Of a DNA stretch of 64,000 bases, positions 9,107 through 18,035 are shown in pieces. The notes under the pieces were generated by a model. The model saw nothing but the letters and a program-made list of their open reading frames with translations. It was not told where the DNA came from and made no database searches. The translations under genes were made by a program, and so were the position numbers. How positions within the stretch are numbered: position 1 is the first letter of the stretch; each line of letters begins with the position of its first letter. The DNA is from Pseudomonas arsenicoxydans (GTDB lineage: Bacteria; Pseudomonadota; Gammaproteobacteria; Pseudomonadales; Pseudomonadaceae), in NCBI RefSeq assembly GCF_900103875.1, contig NZ_LT629705.1, positions 5,651,001 to 5,715,000 of the forward strand, read 5' to 3'.

Positions 9107-10528
9107 TCATTTCCGTAAGGCAAGTTTCTGCCCCTGGGGCTCCAACGACTCTCGCTCACGATCGAACGCCAGGTAATACTTGTTCACGCTATTAACATAG
9201 CTGACGGGGCCCATTCCCACCTGCTCCATGGCAATTCGTTCGACCTGGAAGAACCACTGATTGGGATTCAAACCGCGGCGCCGGGCCTCGGCGCGCATGC
9301 CCTGGACCCGTTCGGGTCCTATGTTGTAGGCCGCCAGCACAAATGCCATGCGCTCGCGCTCATTGAGTTTGGGACTTGCGAAGAACTTGCGACGAATCAT
9401 CGCCAGGTACTTGGCCCCGGCCTGCACATTGGCATCCAGGTCCTGAACGTTGTTGACGCCCACACGCTGGGCCGCGGTCGGAGTGATCTGCATCAGCCCG
9501 GTGGGGCCGCCGCCACCGCGGTTGCCGGGTTGTAGCGCTGACTCCTTGAAGGCCAGCGCCGCGAGGTTCAGCCAGTCCATGCCTTGAGCGTCAGCGTGCT
9601 TTTGCAGCACTGGACGCAGTTTTTCCAGGCGCTGGCGATCAGCCTTGGCCAATGGATAGTGCACTTGATATAGGCGTCGATAGATTCGCAGGAACGCCGC
9701 ATCCTGGTCCGACGGTTTCTTGTAGGTGGTCAGAAAGCGGTCGATGCTTGCCCGAAGCATCGAGGCGTCGCGGCGGACAAACCAGAACTCTTCGCCCGGA
9801 TCGCTGATCGGCACCTGTTTATCGAATCGTAACTTGGGCAGGATCTTGCCCCAGCGCTCGGCTATCGGTTGCTCGACGATCGTCAGGTGAAAGATCCCGC
9901 CCTGGACCATCTCCAGCACATCCTCGACGGCAAGACTGGGATCGACCCACTCGACTTTCACCGGAGCCAGTTTGTGCAGCGCCAGCTTTGAATTGATCTG
10001 ACTGACCGCATCCCCCGCCGCACTGCCCGTGGGCAATGCCAGGGTTTTCCCGGACAGCTGTTCGACCCGGGTGTAGCGGCGCTCACCCTTGATTCCTACC
10101 AGTACCAACGGGATGTTGCTGGCAATCGGTTCGCTGCTGCTGACAGCATGGCCCGGTTGCAAATCGAGCAGTTCTCCCGGCGCGACCAGATCCCCTTCCC
10201 CACGCTGCAACGCGCCAAGCAGTTGATCCTTGGATTTGGGGATGATCTTGAGAGTGATTTCCTGACCGTCACGGGCGTGACCGTTGAGGTATTGCTCGAA
10301 CGCACGCAAGCGGTGATATTCGACGCCGATGGCTTGTCCCTGGACTTCGCCGGAGCTGTTGCGGCTCTGGTTGACCAGCACGCGTAATACCCGGCTGCTG
10401 CGGATCTCTGCCAGGTCGCGAACCTTGGTCGCCGGCACGGCTTGCAACGGCCCAGCCAAGCGTGCAACCGCCGGCAACGGCAGCAGCAACGAACAGCACA
10501 GCAGCAGCAAAATCGAGGGACGTGTCAT
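9107..10528 (-). CDS. Membrane-bound lytic murein transglycosylase F-like (MltF family)
   Basis: A 473-residue exported enzyme that cleaves the MurNAc-GlcNAc bond of peptidoglycan to a 1,6-anhydro product. A signal peptide (about residues 1-22) precedes a periplasmic solute-binding-protein-like regulatory domain (about 35-275), followed by an SLT domain (about 310-440). The catalytic residue is Glu329 in LAFKESALQ; GLMQITPTAAQRVGV and LAAYNIGPERVQGM are the typical SLT motifs. There is no lipobox cysteine at the signal end, so anchoring to the outer membrane is not obvious. Start at 10528: GGAGAG lies 4 bases upstream of the ATG, whereas the longer frame has no signal. Pseudomonads carry two MltF paralogues; this one resembles the second (MltF2) by its genomic neighbours. 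Confidence 0.92.
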   Translation of the reverse strand: MTRPSILLLLCCSLLLPLPAVARLAGPLQAVPATKVRDLAEIRSSRVLRVLVNQSRNSSGEVQGQAIGVEYHRLRAFEQYLNGHARDGQEITLKIIPKSKDQLLGALQRGEGDLVAPGELLDLQPGHAVSSSEPIASNIPLVLVGIKGERRYTRVEQLSGKTLALPTGSAAGDAVSQINSKLALHKLAPVKVEWVDPSLAVEDVLEMVQGGIFHLTIVEQPIAERWGKILPKLRFDKQVPISDPGEEFWFVRRDASMLRASIDRFLTTYKKPSDQDAAFLRIYRRLYQVHYPLAKADRQRLEKLRPVLQKHADAQGMDWLNLAALAFKESALQPGNRGGGGPTGLMQITPTAAQRVGVNNVQDLDANVQAGAKYLAMIRRKFFASPKLNERERMAFVLAAYNIGPERVQGMRAEARRRGLNPNQWFFQVERIAMEQVGMGPVSYVNSVNKYYLAFDRERESLEPQGQKLALRK

Positions 10529-10763
10529 CCACTCTCCGGAAAGAATACTGGGCCGATCCCAAGAAATTTCTTGAAACCGAACGACAGAAACAGAGCGCTT
10601 TGAGCGCTGGCAAAGCACGAAAGACTGGCACAGTGATGGCACTCTGGCCATCACGACCTACCTCGCGGCATCAACAGACAGCTTTAACTCGTTGTAGTTC
10701 TTGGCTTTTCTTATAAATCTACAGCTCTGATATGCTTTCCGGCCTTTGGTCCGAGGTAGCACC

Positions 10764-11573
10764 ATGCAACTCATCGATATCGGCGTCAACCTGACCAACC
10801 CCAGTTTCGACGACAAACACCAGGCTGTACTCGAGCGCGCGTATGCCGCCGGGGTCTGCCAATTGGTACTGACCGGCACCAGTGTCGAGGGCAGTGAACA
10901 GGCGCTGGAGCTGTGCCGGCAACTGGACGAAAGCGCGCAACGGCTGTTTGCCACCGCGGGTATTCACCCTCATTCGGCCAGTGACTGGAACGCTGATAGC
11001 GCCCAACGTTTGCGCAGTTTGCTCAAGGAAACCAACATGGTCGCCGTGGGTGAATGCGGGCTGGATTTCAATCGTGATTTCTCGCCGCGCCCCCAGCAGG
11101 AAAAGGTCCTCGAAGAACACCTGGCGATGGCGGTCGATCTGCAATTGCCGGTGTTCCTCCATGAGCGCGATGCCAGTCAGCGGTTGCTGGAAATCCTGCG
11201 TGATTACCGTGATCAGTTGCCAGCGGCGGTGGTGCATTGCTTCACCGGCGAAAAGAAGGCGCTGTTCAGTTACCTGGATCTGGATTTGCACATCGGCATC
11301 ACTGGCTGGATTTGTGACGAGCGCCGCGGCACGCACCTGCATCCACTGGTGAAAGAGATCAAGCGCGGACGCCTGATGCTCGAGAGCGATGCGCCGTATC
11401 TGCTGCCGCGCAGCTTGCGGCCCAAACCAAAGAACGGTCGCAATGAACCAGCGTATCTGACCGAGGTGCTGCGCGAGGTGGCGTTGCATCGTGGGGAAAC
11501 GGAGGAAGACCTGGCCGCCCACACGACTGCCTGCGCACGGGCGTTCTACGGCTTGCCTACGATCCCTCAATAA
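10764..11573 (+). CDS. tatD: TatD family metal-dependent deoxyribonuclease
   Basis: A 269-residue TIM-barrel hydrolase. Metal ligands of the family are visible: DIGVNLT at the N-terminus (a Leu/Asn variant of the DTHCHL-type motif that is typical of TatD itself), [16 protein letters not shown] with the ligand Glu, FLHERDA, VHCFTG and [11 protein letters not shown] with the ligand Asp. TatD is a 3'-5' exonuclease or hydrolase active on DNA, cytoplasmic, and not a translocase part. The start at 10764 has GAGGT 7 bases upstream. It is divergent from the lytic transglycosylase gene. Confidence 0.93.
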   Translation: MQLIDIGVNLTNPSFDDKHQAVLERAYAAGVCQLVLTGTSVEGSEQALELCRQLDESAQRLFATAGIHPHSASDWNADSAQRLRSLLKETNMVAVGECGLDFNRDFSPRPQQEKVLEEHLAMAVDLQLPVFLHERDASQRLLEILRDYRDQLPAAVVHCFTGEKKALFSYLDLDLHIGITGWICDERRGTHLHPLVKEIKRGRLMLESDAPYLLPRSLRPKPKNGRNEPAYLTEVLREVALHRGETEEDLAAHTTACARAFYGLPTIPQ

Positions 11574-11692
11574 CCCTGAATCCTCCCTGCGGGAGCTGTT
11601 GCCCATTGACCTGCATCAACATCTGAATCCCTGCATAGCGGCACAATGCTGGCACCTTGCCAATGCTGTTTCCGCTATCAGAGAAAACCTCC

Positions 11693-13174
11693 ATGGGTGC
11701 CTGGCTTAGCAATATCTCGCTGAAATATAAATTCTGGGCGGTCAATGCGGTCGCCTTCTTCACCACCCTCTTGCTGGTGCTGTACGCCGTACAGCTCGAA
11801 CAACAGGCTCGCAGCCATGCCGCTCAAGCGTCGGCCCAGGCTCAGGCACGCTTGCTTAATGCCTGGCCTGCGGGGCAACCGCTGCCCAAGGCCGAGCATC
11901 TGCTGACCTTCAGCCGCAACCAAGCGCCGTTGCTGAACGGGCAACCGCTGCTGGAGCTGGCCGATGCCAATGGCTGGGTCGAGATCAATTCAATGCCGCT
12001 GTTTGGTGACAACCCGTTGAGCGGTGCCGAGGTATTTACCCGCAACGATGGCCAGCACGTCGCGGTGATCGCCTATGGCCCGAGCCTGAGCCAGGTCTTT
12101 GCCGAGCGCTTCTCCAACTACGCGGCAGCGGTGTTCATCCTGATGCTGGCAATGCTTGGCGCCTCGCAGCTGTTGATCCGCTTCCTGCTCAGCCAACTCA
12201 ATACCTTGAAAGACGTCATGCTCCATGTCGAGCAAACCGGCGATCTGTCGGCGCGGGTGCCGCTGGCGTGCAAGGATGAAGTCGGGCAGATGGCCAACGC
12301 GTTCAACGCGATGCAGGCCGGTTACCAGCGCGTGGTCAACACCGTCGCCAGCACCGCCCGGCAACTGGATGTCGGTGCCGCACGACTGGCGTCGAGCATG
12401 AACGAGGTGCGCCACGGCATGCTTGGCCAGCAAAGCGAAACCGATCAGGCCGCCACGGCGATCAACGAAATGACCGCCACCGTCTACCACATCGCCCAGC
12501 ACGCCGGCGCCACCCGCGACCTCTCGCAGAGCGCTGACACCTTGGCCGGCAGCGGCCAGGAAGTGGTCATTCGGGTGCAGAAATCGATTGCCGGGCTGTC
12601 CAGCGGGGTGCAGCAGACCGCCGAGATGATCCAGCGCCTCGCCGAGGACAGTCAGAAAATCAACGGCGTGGTCAGCGTGATTCACAGCATTGCCGAGCAG
12701 ACCAATCTGCTCGCGCTCAACGCCGCGATTGAAGCCGCCCGGGCCGGTGAAATGGGCCGAGGCTTTGCCGTTGTCGCCGATGAAGTGCGCAACCTGGCCA
12801 AGCGTGTGCAGACGTCCACCGATGAGATCACGTTGATGGTTGCCGCATTACAAGCCGGGACGCGGGATGCGGTGGACTTCATGCAGGAAAGCTCGTTCAA
12901 GGCTGACGATTGCGTACAGCAGGCTCAGGAAGCCGGCGTTGCGTTGGGGCAAATCACCAGCGCGGTGGCGCAGATGCGCGAAAGCAATACGCAGATTGCC
13001 GTGGCGGCCGAGCAGCAAAGTCAGGTCGCAGAAGAGATGAATCGGGCGGTGGTGAGTATTCGCGATGTGACCGAAAACACGGTGCAGCAAACCGTGGACT
13101 CGGCGACCACCAGCAATGAGTTGGCGGCGTTGGCGGGAGAATTGAGCAAGGCCATCGGGCAACTCAAGCTGTAA
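11693..13174 (+). CDS. Methyl-accepting chemotaxis protein
   Basis: A 493-residue transducer. It has a membrane helix (about residues 14-34), a rather small periplasmic sensor domain (about 35-135), a second helix (about 140-163), a HAMP domain (about 165-220) and a cytoplasmic signalling domain ending QLKL. The signalling tip is present: [19 protein letters not shown] followed by [16 protein letters not shown], where CheW and CheA dock. The ligand cannot be predicted from the short sensor domain. The ATG at 11693 has only a weak GAGA upstream; an in-frame ATG 12 codons earlier would add a non-hydrophobic leader. Confidence 0.92.
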   Translation: MGAWLSNISLKYKFWAVNAVAFFTTLLLVLYAVQLEQQARSHAAQASAQAQARLLNAWPAGQPLPKAEHLLTFSRNQAPLLNGQPLLELADANGWVEINSMPLFGDNPLSGAEVFTRNDGQHVAVIAYGPSLSQVFAERFSNYAAAVFILMLAMLGASQLLIRFLLSQLNTLKDVMLHVEQTGDLSARVPLACKDEVGQMANAFNAMQAGYQRVVNTVASTARQLDVGAARLASSMNEVRHGMLGQQSETDQAATAINEMTATVYHIAQHAGATRDLSQSADTLAGSGQEVVIRVQKSIAGLSSGVQQTAEMIQRLAEDSQKINGVVSVIHSIAEQTNLLALNAAIEAARAGEMGRGFAVVADEVRNLAKRVQTSTDEITLMVAALQAGTRDAVDFMQESSFKADDCVQQAQEAGVALGQITSAVAQMRESNTQIAVAAEQQSQVAEEMNRAVVSIRDVTENTVQQTVDSATTSNELAALAGELSKAIGQLKL

Positions 13175-13179
13175 GGGCC

Positions 13180-13266
13180 TCTTCGCGGGCAAGCCCGCTC
13201 CCACAGGATTAGCGCTATTTGGAGATTCGCGCATTACCTGTGGGAGCGGGCTTGCCCGCGATGGCG
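13180..13266. repeat. Pair of inverted REP elements (REPIN-type)
   Basis: Two copies of the Pseudomonas REP core, CGCGGGCAAGCCCGCTCCCA (13185-13204) and its inverted counterpart around 13240-13262, face each other about 35 bases apart. Each copy is itself a hairpin. They sit between the chemoreceptor stop and the next gene, where such mobile hairpins usually lie, and they may stabilise or end the upstream mRNA. Confidence 0.9.
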
Positions 13267-13392
13267 TCAGTTCAGTCACCTTCAATCTCGACCATGCCCA
13301 CTATCACACCGATAGCCAACCTCGATTCGCCCCGCGCCACCGCCCCGCCTATTCTTAAATCATGTGTTCAACATGGATCGAGGATCAGCATC

Positions 13393-13758
13393 ATGGGCAA
13401 ACGTCACCCCAACCTTCCCGCCTGGCAATGGCGCGCGTACCCGGGCAATCACCAGCACCCGACCAACCTGGTCCTGCACCTGATTGCCGTGCCGCTGTTC
13501 ATCGTGGCCTTTCTGCTGATTGTTTCCGGAGTGTTCAGTCTGAGCTTCGTCAACATCGCCATTGGCGTGATCGGCTTGCTCGCAGCACTGGGTTTACAAC
13601 GTCACGGCCATAGCCTGGAGGCGCAAGCCTCCGAGCCGTTCAGTGATCGCAAAGATGCCGTATCGCGCTTGCTGGTCGAGCAGTTCCTGACCTTTCCAAG
13701 GTTTTTCCTGAGCGGTGGCTGGTGGCGCGCCTGGCGTGAGCGCCACCGTCGTCACTGA
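13393..13758 (+). CDS. DUF962 / Mpo1-like small membrane protein
   Basis: A 121-residue protein starting MGKRHPNLPAWQWRAYPGNH. It has two membrane helices (about residues 35-75), a NHQHPTNLVLHLIAVPLF histidine-rich motif and a second QRHGHSLEAQASEPF motif. This layout of His pairs before and after a helical hairpin fits the DUF962 family, to which the yeast 2-hydroxy-fatty-acid dioxygenase Mpo1 belongs; whether this bacterial protein has that activity is not known. GAGGA precedes the ATG at 13393. Its stop codon abuts the stop of the convergent thioesterase gene with no base between them. Confidence 0.7.
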   Translation: MGKRHPNLPAWQWRAYPGNHQHPTNLVLHLIAVPLFIVAFLLIVSGVFSLSFVNIAIGVIGLLAALGLQRHGHSLEAQASEPFSDRKDAVSRLLVEQFLTFPRFFLSGGWWRAWRERHRRH

Positions 13759-14556
13759 TCAGGCGAAAATCGTCACGGTCTGCCGGCTCATGGCGATTAA
13801 CTGACCGTCCGCGCTCCACAGCTTCGCCGCCGCGTGACCGTAGCCGTCGACGGCATACTCGATTTCAACCAAGTATTTGCACCAGTCCAGCGTGCTCAAC
13901 GCCAGCAACGGCTGGACGAATTCGATAGTCCAGGTCAGCGTGCTGCCCATCGCGGGTTTGTTCAGGTGCGGCAACAGTGCCGGTGGCCAGGCGTCTACCA
14001 ACGCCAGGATATGCGACTCGCTGACCGCCTCTTCCTTCACATCCCCACGCAATCGCACCCAACCGCCCATCTCGCGAGATTTGTTGCCGGTGAACGGCAT
14101 GCCGCCTACTGCCCAGCGCATCGCCAGATGCCGCATGAATTCCGGAGTCACGCCCTTGATGTACGGCAGCTCCTGACACTCGTCCCAGTGCTTCATTTCA
14201 GGCGCTGGCTCAGCCGCGACCGTGACTTCGGAAGGACGCGAGGCACCGAAGCTGCCCTGGATCAACGTCACCACCTGGCCCTTTTGCAGCGCACGACCCA
14301 GCACCTGGCTGACGGCTTTGCCCTCGCGCAACACGTCGACTTCAAAACTGACCGGTACTTCGGGTTCGACCGGGCCGACAAAGGTGATCGCCAGCGAACG
14401 CACGGGCCGGTCCGCCGGGACTTTTGCGCGCATGGCTTCGTATTGCAACGCAGCGACAAGGCCTCCGAAACTGGCACGGCCCTGCGCCCATTCGGCCGGA
14501 ATAGACAGCTCCAGCGGCTGACTGCGGACCGCGTCGAGCAGATCGGAAAAACGCAT
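13759..14556 (-). CDS. Acyl-CoA thioesterase-like protein (double hot-dog, TesB-related)
   Basis: A 265-residue cytoplasmic protein of the thioesterase-like superfamily. The N-terminal half has the AEWAQGRASFGGLVAALQYEAM and RSLAITFVGPVEPEVPV segments and the C-terminal half SESHILALVDAWPPALLPHLNK and MGSTLTWTIEFVQ, the two hot-dog repeats seen in TesB-like enzymes that hydrolyse fatty acyl-CoA. The substrate range is unknown. It is transcribed alone, back to back with a long inverted repeat upstream (14671-14774). Confidence 0.85.
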   Translation of the reverse strand: MRFSDLLDAVRSQPLELSIPAEWAQGRASFGGLVAALQYEAMRAKVPADRPVRSLAITFVGPVEPEVPVSFEVDVLREGKAVSQVLGRALQKGQVVTLIQGSFGASRPSEVTVAAEPAPEMKHWDECQELPYIKGVTPEFMRHLAMRWAVGGMPFTGNKSREMGGWVRLRGDVKEEAVSESHILALVDAWPPALLPHLNKPAMGSTLTWTIEFVQPLLALSTLDWCKYLVEIEYAVDGYGHAAAKLWSADGQLIAMSRQTVTIFA

Positions 14557-14670
14557 GAAAACCTCACAGACATGAAAAAGTTGTTGTGATCTTAATCAGC
14601 CAGCGAGGCCGGCACAGCGCTTATTCCGGCCAAATAGACTGACAGATAGGCCGAATAAATCCGCCCCCTG

Positions 14671-14774
14671 TAGGAGCTGTCGAGTGAAACGAGGCTGCGA
14701 TCTCTTGATCTTCGGCGTCGGTAATGGCGCTAAAGATCAAGAGATCGCAGCCTCGTTTCACTCGACAGCTCCTA
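14671..14774. repeat. Perfect 42-bp inverted repeat with 20-base loop
   Basis: The arms 14671-14712 and 14733-14774 are exact reverse complements over 42 bases, beginning TAGGAGCTGTCGAGTGAAAC and ending at a 20-base spacer (14713-14732). It lies between the divergently facing ends of the thioesterase promoter region and the CHAD gene 3' end. Perfect identity of such long arms suggests a young or actively maintained mobile palindrome of the kind scattered through Pseudomonas genomes; it contains no open frame. Confidence 0.9.
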
Positions 14775-14791
14775 CGGTGATTGAGGTTTTT

Positions 14792-15559
14792 TCAGGATTT
14801 GAAGCAGCGGGCGCTGAGTTTTTCGAGGACGCGGTCGGCACGCTCTTCGGCTTTGGTCATGGTGGTTTTCCAGACCGCGACACAGGGGCGCAAATCGGCT
14901 TCCTGTTCGGCCCTGGCCAGCCATTGGAAGCAATCATGCCAATCGCCCAGTGCAGCCTGCGCCGACTTGAGGCGCGGCATCGCCGCCTTCGGCAGACGAT
15001 CAAGCTCGGGATAGGCTTCGATGCCATAGCGCACGCGTTTGATCAAAAGTCGCAGGCGATGGCGGTCGTGCGCGGGATCATGCAGTGCGACGTTTAGTTT
15101 TTCCCACTGCTTGGCCAGGCGCTTTTCGATGCGTTTGCGCAAACTCTTGAGTAATCCCTGGCGCTGTGAAGCCCGCAAAAAGCGCGGAAACGCGTCAAGG
15201 ATCATCAACAAATGCGCCAACTCGGGACTGCCAGCCACCGCAGGGTATGCCTCGGCCATCTGCACCATGCGCCGATGCGCGGCCTCGGGTTGATCATGCT
15301 GGAGCAAGTACGCCGCCAGCACTTCCCGATCGCGCAACGGCGTGGTCAGTTCGCCAACGCGGGACGCCGCCGCTTCCACCTGCTCGACGCCGGGAAGACC
15401 GCGCAACGGCCGCAACAGGCTGCGTAGACGGCGGACCGTGGTGCGCAGGTCGTGCAATGCTTCGGGGTCAGTACGGGCACTCAAGCGCGCCTGACAGGCC
15501 AGCACGCGAACCTCCAGTCCCAGAACCTGTGCAACCAATCGGTCAACCATCGCAGACAT
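14792..15559 (-). CDS. CHAD domain protein
   Basis: A 255-residue all-helical protein. The CHAD (conserved histidine alpha-helical domain) pattern is clear: ALHDLRTTVRRLRSLLRPLR near residue 35 with the conserved His and basic helix, RDREVLAAYLL in the next helix, and a second repeat with DRHRLRLLIKRVRYGIEAYPE and LGDWHDCFQWLARAE. CHAD domains bind inorganic polyphosphate through their basic groove and locate to polyphosphate granules. There is no fused CYTH triphosphatase domain. It has no membrane segment. Its gene lies 46 bases downstream of the lipoprotein gene on the same strand. Confidence 0.88.
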   Translation of the reverse strand: MSAMVDRLVAQVLGLEVRVLACQARLSARTDPEALHDLRTTVRRLRSLLRPLRGLPGVEQVEAAASRVGELTTPLRDREVLAAYLLQHDQPEAAHRRMVQMAEAYPAVAGSPELAHLLMILDAFPRFLRASQRQGLLKSLRKRIEKRLAKQWEKLNVALHDPAHDRHRLRLLIKRVRYGIEAYPELDRLPKAAMPRLKSAQAALGDWHDCFQWLARAEQEADLRPCVAVWKTTMTKAEERADRVLEKLSARCFKS

Positions 15560-15605
15560 CGCTAGCTCCTTGAAATCGAATGTGCGCTGATGACTACATC
15601 ATGCC

Positions 15606-15884
15606 TCAACGACCGGCGCGCGACTCGCGGATGTAGAAACGAGCCTTCTCGGCTTTGCTGGCGCAACCTTCATAGGCTTCAAATTGTTGCTGGGTCTTGG
15701 CCCCGGTCAGCAGCGACAAAGCTTTGGAGTAACTGACAGTACCGGCAAAACCTTCGGCCTTGGCCAGATCCAGCTCGTGCCAGGCGGCATCGATCTGGCT
15801 GCCGCAGGTATCGCGGTAGGCCGTTTTTCCCGCACAACCAGCCAGTGCCAGAGCGATCAAGGGCACACAAATCCAGGCTTTCAT
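15606..15884 (-). CDS. Small lipoprotein, conserved hypothetical
   Basis: A 92-residue protein with a signal peptide and lipobox LALAGC, so Cys17 is the likely lipidated residue. The mature part, beginning CAGKTAYRDTCGSQIDAAW, is helical and contains two further cysteines (TCGS, EGCAS) that could pair. It is soluble apart from the anchor. The ATG at 15884 follows GAGG by 8 bases. The function is unknown. It may be co-transcribed with the CHAD gene. Confidence 0.8.
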   Translation of the reverse strand: MKAWICVPLIALALAGCAGKTAYRDTCGSQIDAAWHELDLAKAEGFAGTVSYSKALSLLTGAKTQQQFEAYEGCASKAEKARFYIRESRAGR

Positions 15885-16105
15885 CAATAACACCTCATGT
15901 CAGGGGAACAGTCGTGCAGGTAAGACGGTCTGGCGCGTGAAAAGTGCCTTTGATCGCCAGGGGAAACTATAGCGCTCGTAAGAATACCCATGTGCCGCCA
16001 CGCAGTGTCGAAAAAACGACACCCTCGGCCGATCGAGCGACCTTGGCGATTGAAGCGCGCCCCTTGATGGGTGCATTGTTGAACCTTGTCAGACGAGGGC
16101 GATTC

Positions 16106-17146
16106 ATGAAAAAGCGTGTCGCGCTGGTATTGGGCTCGGGTGGAGCACGGGGTTATGCCCATATCGGGGTCATCGAAGAGATCGAACGGCGCGGTTATGA
16201 CATCGCCTGCATCGCCGGTTGTTCGATGGGCGCGGTGGTCGGCGGCATCTACGCCGCCGGCAAACTCGACGAATATCGCAACTGGATCGAGAGCCTGGAC
16301 TACCTCGACGTCCTGCGCCTGGTGGACGTCAGTTTTCGTCTGGGGGCGATTCGTGGGGAAAAGGTCTTCGGGCAGATCCGCAAGATCGTCGGTGAAATCA
16401 ACATCGAGGACCTGCGCATCCCCTACACGGCGGTGGCCACCGACCTGACCAACCAGCAGGAAATCTGGTTCCAGGAAGGTTGCCTGCACCAGGCCATGCG
16501 CGCCTCGGCGGCGATTCCCAGCCTGTTTACGCCAGTGATGCAAGGCAACCGGATGCTGGTGGACGGTGGCATTCTCAACCCTTTACCGATCGTGCCCGTG
16601 GTCTCGAGCCATTGCGACCTGATCATCGCGGTCAACCTCAACTCCACCAACCAGCGCCACTATCAACTGCCGGTGATCCAGCGCCCCGCCGCGTTCAAGA
16701 CCCGTTTCGACAGCCTGATCAGTTCCCTGGGGTCAAAATTACCGTTCCGGCGCAAGCAGGCCGAACAATTGCTGCTGCTGGAAAAGGAAGCGCTGATGGC
16801 GGAAGCGGCCGAGATCAACCCCTGGATCGAATCCGCCGAACCCGAAGCCCAACAACCGGCTGCCGCCCCGGAGCGCGATGGCGCGCCGAAGTCGGCCACA
16901 GGCTCGTTCATCATCGACAACGTCGGCCCGGCGTCCTTGCTGGACCTGATCAACCAGAGTTTCGAGGTGATGCAGACGTCGTTGGCCCAGTACAAGATTG
17001 CCGGGTATCCACCGGACATCCTGATCAACGTGCCAAAGCGGGTGTGCCGGTTTTTCGAGTTTTACAAAGCGCCGGAGCTGATCGCGCTGGGGCGGGAAAT
17101 TGCGCGGGACACGCTGGACCGGTATGAGAACGAGCGCGATTCCTGA
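16106..17146 (+). CDS. Patatin-like phospholipase (RssA-like)
   Basis: A 346-residue serine hydrolase of the patatin family with a Ser-Asp dyad. The oxyanion loop GSGGARGYAHIG (residues 10-21), the nucleophile elbow GCSMG with Ser40 and the VDGGILNPLP motif with Asp153 are intact. The C-terminal 120 residues are a helical extension with a low-complexity EPEAQQPAAAPE linker (about 250-260). There is no signal peptide, so a cytoplasmic or peripheral-membrane enzyme is expected; the lipid substrate is unknown. GAGGG precedes the ATG at 16106; the frame is open for 54 codons upstream but that part overlaps non-coding-looking DNA. Confidence 0.9.
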   Translation: MKKRVALVLGSGGARGYAHIGVIEEIERRGYDIACIAGCSMGAVVGGIYAAGKLDEYRNWIESLDYLDVLRLVDVSFRLGAIRGEKVFGQIRKIVGEINIEDLRIPYTAVATDLTNQQEIWFQEGCLHQAMRASAAIPSLFTPVMQGNRMLVDGGILNPLPIVPVVSSHCDLIIAVNLNSTNQRHYQLPVIQRPAAFKTRFDSLISSLGSKLPFRRKQAEQLLLLEKEALMAEAAEINPWIESAEPEAQQPAAAPERDGAPKSATGSFIIDNVGPASLLDLINQSFEVMQTSLAQYKIAGYPPDILINVPKRVCRFFEFYKAPELIALGREIARDTLDRYENERDS

Positions 17147-17165
17147 AGTTCTCGAGTGATGTAAC

Positions 17166-17270
17166 GGGCCCCATCGCGGGCAAGCCCGCTCCCACAGGTT
17201 TTGAGGTAACCACAACATCTGTGAACGACACTTATCCTGTGGGAGCCGGGCTTGCCCGCGATGGGGCCGG
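17166..17270. repeat. Pair of inverted REP elements between patatin gene and kdpE
   Basis: GGGCCCCATCGCGGGCAAGC (from 17166) and its inverted partner near 17237-17269 form a long imperfect palindrome with an approximately 38-base spacer. The right copy has one extra G in the stem. It lies between two convergent genes and may act as their shared 3' hairpin. Confidence 0.9.
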
Positions 17271-17287
17271 AACATCCAATACACAAC

Positions 17288-17986
17288 CTAAAGGCTGAGT
17301 TCACTCAACAGCCGATACCCAACCCCCGCCTCGGTCACGATAAACCGCGGCTGGGTCGGATCGTCCGCCAGCTTCTGCCGCAAATGCCCCACCACAATCC
17401 GCAGATAATGGCTGTCGTCGGTATGGGTCGGGCCCCAAATATCTTTCAGCAATTGCTGCTGCGTGATCACCCGTCCCGGATGCCGCGCCAGTTGCGCCAG
17501 CACCGCGTATTCCTTGCGGGTCAGCGCGACCTCGCTGCCGTCGAGCAGCACCCGGCGATACGCCAGATCCACCGTCAACGGGCCAAACGTCAGCGCAGCC
17601 TGTTGAGCCTCGCCGACCGGGGCCTGGCGCAACAGGGCGCGCACCCGGGCGAGAAACTCCTGGATGCCAAACGGTTTGGTCACGTAATCGTTGGCGCCGC
17701 CATCCAGCGCCTGGACTTTCTGCCCTTCGCTGGCGCGCACCGAGAGCACCAGCACCGGCACCGTCGACCATTCGCGAAACTCCCGCAGTACTTGCTGGCC
17801 ATCCATGTCCGGCAGGCCGAGGTCGAGCACCAGCAAATCGGGTTTGTTCAATGCCGCCTGCGCCAGGCCTTCGCTGCCGGTGCCGGCCTCCAGGACTTTG
17901 TAGCCTTGGGAAGCGAGGCTGATGCGCAGGAATTTGCGGATCTGCGGTTCGTCGTCGATGACCAAAATGGTCGCGGTCTGGCTCAT
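17288..17986 (-). CDS. kdpE: KdpE, response regulator of potassium transport
   Basis: A 232-residue OmpR-type regulator. The receiver domain (residues 5-118) has the acidic pair Asp11-Asp12, the phosphoacceptor Asp55 in LLVLDLGLPD and the Lys of TKPF; the winged-helix DNA-binding domain (about 130-230) ends AGVGYRLLSELSL. It is phosphorylated by KdpD and activates kdpFABC. The start MSQTATILVIDDEP is chosen by alignment of the first beta-strand; an ATG six codons upstream is possible and neither has a strong ribosome site. It lies 49 bases after kdpD. Confidence 0.95.
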   Translation of the reverse strand: MSQTATILVIDDEPQIRKFLRISLASQGYKVLEAGTGSEGLAQAALNKPDLLVLDLGLPDMDGQQVLREFREWSTVPVLVLSVRASEGQKVQALDGGANDYVTKPFGIQEFLARVRALLRQAPVGEAQQAALTFGPLTVDLAYRRVLLDGSEVALTRKEYAVLAQLARHPGRVITQQQLLKDIWGPTHTDDSHYLRIVVGHLRQKLADDPTQPRFIVTEAGVGYRLLSELSL

Positions 17987-18035
17987 GGTTTCGGATCGCA
18001 GCATAAAGATGTCCAGAGGGTATCAGGCTTCACTT

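Noticed and set aside
15944..16105. 54-codon N-terminal extension of the patatin-like protein
   Set aside because: The family begins at MKKRVALVLGSGG, GAGGG is correctly spaced before that ATG, and the extension has no conserved pattern.
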